Source: an uncultured Lachnospiraceae bacterium
GTDB taxonomy: Bacteria; Bacillota; Clostridia; Lachnospirales; Lachnospiraceae
Assembly (NCBI GenBank): GCA_910585905.1
Contig: CAJUID010000032.1
Location: 1-35,684, forward strand
Direction of reading: 5' to 3'
DNA length: 35,684 nucleotides
Shown here one piece after another: positions 30,732 to 35,684 of this stretch. The translations under genes and the position numbers were made by a program. Each line of letters begins with the position of its first letter. The stretch's first letter is position 1. A model generated the notes under the pieces. The model saw only the letters and a program-made list of their open reading frames with translations, did not search any database and had not been told where the DNA came from.

Positions 30732-32321
30732 CTAAGGAACTAACGCAGGCAGTCTTTCCAAGATATCGGTAGCAAGCATGGTAGAAAAACTTCCTTCTTT
30801 AACATATTCTTCTGCAGTCAAACCGTGCAGATACACGCCAAGGGCTGCCGCCCGGAATGGCTCCATCCCTCTTGCTAAAAGTCCGCCAATCATGCCGCTT
30901 AACACATCGCCGGAGCCTCCCTTTGCCAACGCATTATTTCCAGACTGATTTAGATAAATGCGGGTTCCGTCTGACACCACAGTCCTGGCATCTTTTAATA
31001 CAACTACAGCTCCTTTTGTATAGCGGCAGGCTGTATCAATCAGGTTATCTTTGATACTTTCCACATCACTGCCCAAAAGCCTGCTCATCTCTTTTAAATG
31101 CGGCGTCAAAACAAAATTATCTGTCAGCTGGATTCTTCCGTCTTCATTAAAATATTCTGGAAACCTTGGCAGTAAATTCAGGGCATCCGCATCCATCAAA
31201 ACAGGAATATCTGTAATTTTTAGCACTTCATAGAGAAGCAACTCTGCCATACGGGAAGTGCCAAGCCCAGGACCGATCACAACCGCAGAAGCCCAGCAAA
31301 GTTCATTTTTTAAGCATTTGACAAATTCCTCGCTCTCGCCCTTCTCAGAGTCCTGCTCCAAAAAAGGAACCGCCTCCCTTCCTCTCTCAAAAATATCATC
31401 CATATAATCTGCGGGAAGCCTTTCATTCCCTTGATATGTATAGAGAAGCGCCTCTGGAAGCTTTGTTTGCAGCATAATTCGGTTATTTTCATGTGTAAAC
31501 ACCTTAACCAGGCCGCTCCCCATCTGGTATGCTCCTGCAGCCGTAAAGTAAGCAGCCCCGCTAATCTGCTTAGATCCGGCGATTACCAGCGTCTTGCCAT
31601 AATTTCCTTTGTTGCTCCTCGGAAGCCTTTTGGGAAATAGCCTCTTAATATCACTTCTCTCATAGGATATCACAGCAGGCGAAACCTCATGGACCGCCTT
31701 TTCAGGAAATCCAATATCCTCAACCAAAACTTTTCCTGCATACTGTGTCCCTGGAAAAAGAACCAGCCCTCTTTTATTGACACCAAATGTAACTGTATAA
31801 TCTGCATGCACCGCCACACCAAGGATTTTTCCTGTAGACGCATCAATACCGGAGGGAATATCAACTGATACAATGACCGCATCCGTATTATTTATCTCGG
31901 CAATCCATCCCGCGTAATCACCAGAAATGTCCCTGGACAGCCCAATTCCAAATATTGCATCAATAATTACAGTATATTCTGCTATCACTGGTTCGGTGAT
32001 AACCGGAATAGAAAGATTTCGTGCTATCTGAAGCTGTAATTTCATCTCCTTGCTGGCCTTTTCCTCATTTCCAAGCAGCGCTATGACAACTTCATATCCC
32101 CATTCTTTCAAAATCCGGCCTGCTGCCGCCCCGTCACCGCCATTATTGCCAGAACCGCAGGCAACTAAAATCCTGCCCTTTTTCCCCTCCATAATCCGTC
32201 TGACACATTCTGCCACTTTCAAAGAAGCCCGCTCCATTAAAACGAAAGATGGAATCCCTATTTTCTGAATAGAAATCCCATCAATCTCCTTTGCCTCCCT
32301 CGCATCCGCAATGTACTTCAT
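30732..32321 (-). CDS. nnr: Bifunctional NAD(P)HX epimerase/dehydratase
   Basis: This protein of about 529 residues fuses the epimerase domain (YjeF_N, about 1-210; ILVACGSGNNGGDGAAAGR, VDIPSGIDASTG) to the ADP-dependent dehydratase domain (about 225-525; RSNKGNYGKTLVIAGS, VVIGPGLGTS, LMDADALNLL, LTPHLKEMSRL, LAKGGSGDVLSGMIGG). It repairs hydrated NADH and NADPH. The ATG at 32321 follows GGAGGG by 6 nt; the ATG two codons earlier is too close to it. It lies 26 nt downstream of the coiled-coil gene and is probably cotranscribed. Confidence 0.95.
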   Translation of the reverse strand: MKYIADAREAKEIDGISIQKIGIPSFVLMERASLKVAECVRRIMEGKKGRILVACGSGNNGGDGAAAGRILKEWGYEVVIALLGNEEKASKEMKLQLQIARNLSIPVITEPVIAEYTVIIDAIFGIGLSRDISGDYAGWIAEINNTDAVIVSVDIPSGIDASTGKILGVAVHADYTVTFGVNKRGLVLFPGTQYAGKVLVEDIGFPEKAVHEVSPAVISYERSDIKRLFPKRLPRSNKGNYGKTLVIAGSKQISGAAYFTAAGAYQMGSGLVKVFTHENNRIMLQTKLPEALLYTYQGNERLPADYMDDIFERGREAVPFLEQDSEKGESEEFVKCLKNELCWASAVVIGPGLGTSRMAELLLYEVLKITDIPVLMDADALNLLPRFPEYFNEDGRIQLTDNFVLTPHLKEMSRLLGSDVESIKDNLIDTACRYTKGAVVVLKDARTVVSDGTRIYLNQSGNNALAKGGSGDVLSGMIGGLLARGMEPFRAAALGVYLHGLTAEEYVKEGSFSTMLATDILERLPALVP

Positions 32322-32347
32322 ATACATCCCTCCTATCCATCACTGCA

Positions 32348-33013
32348 TCAGTCATCCTCCGCCTTATGATCCATGCTGATATCACCTTTCCAGACCTTAT
32401 GCTCTTTGTCAAAAATTTCCACAATTTTTGCCCCAAGCAGGTCATGCATAAATTTATATGTCTCTGTATTCCGAATCTCTTTTTCCTGCTTTACCAAAAT
32501 ATGCTCTTTTAATTCTTCCCTAGTTTTTCGGATCCATTCTTCCTCCCATTCAATATCCCTTGTATTGGCGATTAACGTTTCATAACAGATACGCATACTC
32601 TCAATCAAAAGTTCCTGGTTAGCAAAATCAATTTCCCTTGGGAGACGCCTCTGCAGAGCCTGTGTCTCCTCAATTTTCTCACCTAACTCATCCAAAAGCT
32701 GCTGGTTTTTCTCCTGTTTTCTCCTGCGGAGCAGGCTATCGCTCTCCTGCCCATCCGTCATATTATTCAAAATATTATTCATCAGCACTTTTCGGGCCTT
32801 TTCGTACTCCTTTAAATCATTAGCCGCCTGTCCCTGCTGCTTAATCAGCTTATTTAATTCCTTCTCTAGCTTTGATAACTGCCTTGTCTTTAAATGTTCT
32901 GGAAAGAGCTGATGCCACCTCGCATCCAATGTCAGCATAGGTACCTTAACTTTCCTAAGCTCCCTTAAATATCTCTCTTCCGCCTCTATCTCTTTTTTAT
33001 CACTGCGAAACAT
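32348..33013 (-). CDS. Coiled-coil protein of unknown function, 221 aa
   Basis: This protein starts at ATG 33013 behind GGGGG; a longer frame to 33157 covers the promoter and is rejected. Nearly the whole length is charged and helical: EAEERYLRELRKVKVPML, LSKLEKELNKLIKQQ, KQEKNQQLLDELGEKIEE, and EWIRKTREELKEHILVKQEK near the end. I recognise no catalytic motif, signal or TM segment. The genes below it are housekeeping genes for cofactor repair and wall precursors, with no obvious functional link. Confidence 0.7.
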   Translation of the reverse strand: MFRSDKKEIEAEERYLRELRKVKVPMLTLDARWHQLFPEHLKTRQLSKLEKELNKLIKQQGQAANDLKEYEKARKVLMNNILNNMTDGQESDSLLRRRKQEKNQQLLDELGEKIEETQALQRRLPREIDFANQELLIESMRICYETLIANTRDIEWEEEWIRKTREELKEHILVKQEKEIRNTETYKFMHDLLGAKIVEIFDKEHKVWKGDISMDHKAEDD

Positions 33014-33341
33014 AATTACCCCCATTCCTGCGCATGTCCTAATACAAAAAACTATACAAATTGTCCCACTGCTATTTCGGCGTTTCCATCCATGTTCTAA
33101 ATACAGTATACTCCAATCCGGGCAGGCAGGCAATGAAATTTTGGTTGCCGATGGCATATTTATCCATTATAATGTTACTGTCCGCGCCATCGGGAAAATA
33201 CAGAAATCCGTAAATTCCTAGAGCGTGTTTGCAAAATGCTTTCTGACAAATGTGCGTCAAAATTTGTGGGAAATTTGTGCCTTTGCGCTGCCTGACACAA
33301 ACCCATGATGCACAAAAAGCAGCGCAGGAATGGAGAATACT
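33014..33341. other. Divergent intergenic region, coiled-coil gene and UGP
   Basis: It contains the minus promoter (33105-33133), one arm of the CTAGAGCGTGTTTG word (33219-33232), and a GCGCTGC..GCAGCGC hairpin (about 33284-33326) right before the ribosome binding site of the plus gene. I see no gene and no clear promoter for the plus gene. Confidence 0.5.
33105..33133 (-). promoter_or_regulatory. Promoter of the coiled-coil/nnr operon
   Basis: On the minus strand TTGCCT (33128-33133), 17 nt, TATACT (33105-33110), about 90 nt upstream of the start at 33013. Confidence 0.65.
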
Positions 33342-34568
33342 ATGAATTTTGAAGAGACAAGGCAAAAATTAGAAAAATATAATCAGCAACATCTTCTTCG
33401 CTACTATGACACATTGTCTGAGACAAAACAGGCTGATTTCATACAACAGGTTGCAGAAACAGATTTTTCTGTGGTAACCCGCATCGGAAAAAAAGAGGCT
33501 GCCAAAAAAGAAAGCTCTATATCCCCAATTGCCGCAATGACATTAGATGAGATATATGCTGAAAAATCGCATTATGAAGAAACAGGCATTGAGGCAATCC
33601 GCTCCGGCAAAGTCGGTGCAGTCCTGCTAGCCGGGGGCATGGGCACAAGGCTCGGCTCTGACAATCCCAAGGGAATGTACGATATTGGTATTACAAAGCC
33701 TATCTATATTTTTGAGCGCATCATTAAAAATCTGTTTGATGTAGTCGACCAGACAAAGGCATGGATTCATCTTTTTGTTATGACCAGCGACAAAAACCAT
33801 GAGATTACTATGGCATTTTTTGAGGAACACGAGTATTTCGGCTATGACAGGAAACATATCCATTTTTTCAAACAGGACATGGCTCCGGCTTCTGATTATA
33901 GTGGAAAAATATTTTTGGAAGAAAAATGGAAGCTGGCTGCTTCCCCAAACGGAAATGGAGGCTGGTTTTCTTCCCTGATGAATGCCGGGCTTCTTGATCT
34001 GATGAAACGCGAAGGAATCCAGTGGCTAAATGTGTTTGCTGTAGATAATGTATTGCAGCGAATAGCAGACCCTACTTTTATCGGGGCTGTGATTGAAAAA
34101 GAATGCGAATCGGGAGCGAAAGTTGTGCGCAAAAACCATCCAGATGAAAAAGTTGGCGTTATGTGCCTTGAGGATGGACATCCCTCTATCATAGAATATT
34201 ATGAATTAACAGATTCTTTAAGGGATACCAAGACAGAAACTGGAGAACCCGCCTATAATTTCGGTGTTATCCTAAATTACCTATTTCGAATTGACTGTCT
34301 GGAGGATGTCGTAAATAAAGAGCTGCCACTTCATATTGTAGAAAAAAAAATACCATATCTGGACGGGCAGGGTAAACTGATAAAACCAGAGAAGCCAAAT
34401 GGATATAAATTTGAAACATTAATTTTAGACTTAATCAAACTACTAAATTCCTGCCTTCCATTTGAGGTGGAACGTTCTAAAGAATTTGCCCCTATTAAAA
34501 ATAAAACTGGGGTCGATTCTGTAGAAAGTGCTAGGGAACTTTTACAACAAAATGGCGTAGAACTATAA
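33342..34568 (+). CDS. UDP-sugar/UDP-N-acetylhexosamine pyrophosphorylase
   Basis: This protein of about 408 residues belongs to the UDPGP family. The nucleotide loop is LLAGGMGTRLGSDNPKGMYDIG. It is followed by LFVMTSDKNHEITMAFFEE, FFKQDMAPA, SPNGNGGWFSSLM (uridine/sugar-binding), NVFAVDNVLQRIADP and NKTGVDSVESARELL. It forms UDP-GlcNAc, UDP-GalNAc or another UDP-sugar from UTP and the sugar 1-phosphate; the eukaryote-like AGX1/QRI1 pattern favours an N-acetylhexosamine. The start at 33342 has GGAG 6 nt upstream, and the frame opens four codons earlier. It is a single gene, divergent from the coiled-coil/nnr operon. Confidence 0.88.
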   Translation: MNFEETRQKLEKYNQQHLLRYYDTLSETKQADFIQQVAETDFSVVTRIGKKEAAKKESSISPIAAMTLDEIYAEKSHYEETGIEAIRSGKVGAVLLAGGMGTRLGSDNPKGMYDIGITKPIYIFERIIKNLFDVVDQTKAWIHLFVMTSDKNHEITMAFFEEHEYFGYDRKHIHFFKQDMAPASDYSGKIFLEEKWKLAASPNGNGGWFSSLMNAGLLDLMKREGIQWLNVFAVDNVLQRIADPTFIGAVIEKECESGAKVVRKNHPDEKVGVMCLEDGHPSIIEYYELTDSLRDTKTETGEPAYNFGVILNYLFRIDCLEDVVNKELPLHIVEKKIPYLDGQGKLIKPEKPNGYKFETLILDLIKLLNSCLPFEVERSKEFAPIKNKTGVDSVESARELLQQNGVEL

Positions 34569-34852
34569 ATATACACTGCCTGCCCCGCGGAAAATTTTCT
34601 ATTAGCCAAAAAATATTACTATAAATAGTTGTAAAAACTTTAAAAAAAAGGATACTCTGCGGTTATCCATAGGCAGAGTATCTCTTCATAAAAAATGGGG
34701 AAAGTCAAATAGCTTCATGGGTGTTCTCAAAGATTTTCCATTCTTCTTTTAAAACAGGTCTTGAGGGATAAACTATTCTCATTTGGGCGTGAAAATACAG
34801 TCCACCAAAACGCTGTTTTTTATTAGGCAGGCTATAACTTCAACTGCGAACC
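34569..34852. other. Gap between UGP gene and radical SAM remnant
   Basis: It contains the hairpin 34651-34682. A minus frame of about 44 codons (about 34705-34842; LYFHAQMRIVYPSRPVLKEE near the middle) is open and coding-like, but it lacks a ribosome binding site and a recognised family. It may be another remnant, and I leave it uncalled. Confidence 0.4.
34651..34682 (-). terminator. Terminator, minus strand
   Basis: GATACTCTGC (34651-34660) pairs with GCAGAGTATC (34673-34682). On the minus strand it is followed by CTTTTTTTTA, a strong U-tract, so it mainly ends transcripts from the radical SAM side. On the plus strand the following sequence is only weakly T-rich. Confidence 0.75.
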
Positions 34853-35086
34853 TTATCCCAAGGACTTCAAATTATCTCTATATTCCCGCATCTCCCTTTC
34901 GTCCGTGTTATCTAAAACAAATTGTAGTTCGTTTATTACCTTTTCACGGTCATAGGGAAGATACGCCGTTACTGGCGTAAAATTAGATACAGTGTTCGCC
35001 AAGTTCTGCCTGTAAAGTGCATGATTGCTCCTCCTTCCTAATTCCTGCGCTGCGTTTTTCGCATATAGGTATACCCGCAGGATGCT
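34853..35086 (-). pseudogene. Radical SAM C-terminal fragment (decayed duplicate)
   Basis: A 77-codon frame, open after a TGA at 35087-35089 and ending with TAA at 34853-34855, has no start codon with a ribosome binding site near its beginning. It encodes a stretch parallel to the C-terminus of the neighbouring radical SAM protein: ASNAYQFHGQLPKDKKKLL..EEELQRYRKS there corresponds to VSNFTPVTAYLPYDREKVI..EREMREYRDN here. It is therefore probably the 3' end of a second radical SAM gene left after deletion or recombination. An AAGGAGG-ATG inside it opens only a 17-codon frame out of phase. Confidence 0.6.
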
Positions 35087-35090
35087 TCAC

Positions 35091-35684
35091 TTACAGATGA
35101 TGAACGCTTTTTCTATACCGCTGTAACTCTTCTTCGCTGACATTTCCTATGATTTCATCGAGAAATACCAACAGCTTTTTCTTGTCTTTCGGCAGTTGCC
35201 CATGAAATTGGTACGCATTAGAAGCTCCCATTGCCGCAAAGATGGTAGGTATCTGTAAATTTTCAATGAGTGTCCGTACTTCTTTGTATTTTTCAAGTTC
35301 GCCCTCCTCCTGCCAGTTCCCATGCTGTATTTCCGTATAAAGCTCTGAATCGGGATAAATCGTAAGCATATTTGCCCCGATAAGTGTAGGATGTATCTGA
35401 TTGCATAGTTCTGCCGTCAATTTTGCTCCGATTTCTCCACGACCTGCCCCAGAAATGCTCACCAAGTAAAAGAAACTGTAATGAATTCCTGCTGCATCTA
35501 ATCTCTGGCATTGCTCTATGATATCAGCAGAGGTATATCCCTTATTCATAAACTGCAGGGCTTCATCATCGCCCGTTTCTATTCCTATTGTCAGACCGTC
35601 ATATCCCATAGCCCGCAGTTTGGCAAGCTCCTCATCGGTTTTAAGGGTAACATCTGTAATCCTTGCAAACGAGCCGATAGATTT
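35091..35684 (-). CDS. Radical SAM protein, C-terminal part (runs off window)
   Basis: The frame is open to the right edge; the visible 197 residues are the second half of a radical SAM enzyme. IGSFARITDVTLKTDEELAKLRAMGYDGLTIGIETGDDEAL is the barrel region following the CxxxCxxC motif, which lies beyond the window. LTIYPDSELYTEIQHGNWQEEGE and the LPKDKKKLLVFLDE tail match a widespread family of B12-independent radical SAM proteins of unknown substrate. Its 5' end cannot be assessed. The stop is followed 4 nt later by the homologous remnant. Confidence 0.8.
   Translation of the reverse strand, partial: KSIGSFARITDVTLKTDEELAKLRAMGYDGLTIGIETGDDEALQFMNKGYTSADIIEQCQRLDAAGIHYSFFYLVSISGAGRGEIGAKLTAELCNQIHPTLIGANMLTIYPDSELYTEIQHGNWQEEGELEKYKEVRTLIENLQIPTIFAAMGASNAYQFHGQLPKDKKKLLVFLDEIIGNVSEEELQRYRKSVHHL

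Noticed and set aside
34783..34980. Plus-strand 65-codon frame
   Set aside because: It is antisense to the radical SAM remnant and has no ribosome binding site or recognisable composition.
1..35684. CRISPR arrays, tRNA or rRNA genes
   Set aside because: No regularly spaced direct repeats and no cloverleaf or rRNA-like segment were seen on reading both strands. The repeats found are inverted and dispersed.
35091..35684. Radical SAM gene as the missing modification enzyme for the exporter locus
   Set aside because: It lies 27 kb from the exporter locus, has a different family tail (no SPASM-like Cys cluster in the visible part), and many housekeeping genes lie between.

Overview
The window looks like a chromosomal segment of a low-to-moderate GC anaerobic Firmicute, most likely Clostridia, family Lachnospiraceae. 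The reasons are the hrcA-grpE-dnaK-dnaJ order behind a CIRCE operator, strong AGGAGG ribosome binding sites, sigma-A promoters of the TTGACA-17-TATAAT type, the alr-mazF-rlmH neighbourhood, and families that are common in that group (YHYH/peptidoglycan-binding exported protein, BspA-type LRR, PqqD/HPr-kinase proteins). The family-level assignment is inference; no rRNA or tRNA gene is present to anchor it.

Layout. 1-1330 is a decayed accessory strip: a palindromic GTCAAATAC repeat, a small ORF that has lost its start, and a DUF4258-type toxin/YgiT-type antitoxin pair in which each gene carries one in-frame TAA. 1438-1848 encodes a small exported peptidoglycan-binding protein. 1964-4617 is a minus-strand operon (glycosyltransferase-like, YjbR/MmcQ, Cof-type HAD phosphatase, Nudix). 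4788-8576 is the most distinctive region: a promoter and long hairpin leader, an ABC exporter, a PqqD-HPr-kinase fusion, and convergent to them a 147-residue protein with a conserved-looking short N-terminal leader. It reads as a possible peptide or protein modification and export system.

8932-16983 runs on the minus strand from a promoter shared back to back with tyrA: class A penicillin-binding protein, a two-TM protein, an LRR protein, a VWA/metallopeptidase-like protein (DUF2201), a MoxR AAA+ ATPase and RNase HI. 17125-22910 is on the plus strand: prephenate dehydrogenase, PcrA/UvrD helicase, an 88-residue membrane protein, argininosuccinate lyase and an acidic unknown. A perfect 60-bp palindrome (22961-23020) separates these from the minus-strand heat-shock operon hrcA-grpE-dnaK-dnaJ (23153-28124).

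28388-33133 is a second minus-strand housekeeping run: coiled-coil protein, NAD(P)HX epimerase/dehydratase, alanine racemase, a MazF-type toxin with no antitoxin gene beside it, and RlmH. 33342-34568 is a UDP-sugar pyrophosphorylase on the plus strand. The right edge holds the 3' part of a radical SAM gene followed by a fragment of a second, homologous radical SAM C-terminus.

Most housekeeping genes are intact and ordinary. The interest lies in the exporter/PqqD-HPrK locus, the MoxR-VWA-LRR operon under the PBP promoter, the doubly broken toxin-antitoxin pair, and several families of inverted repeats.
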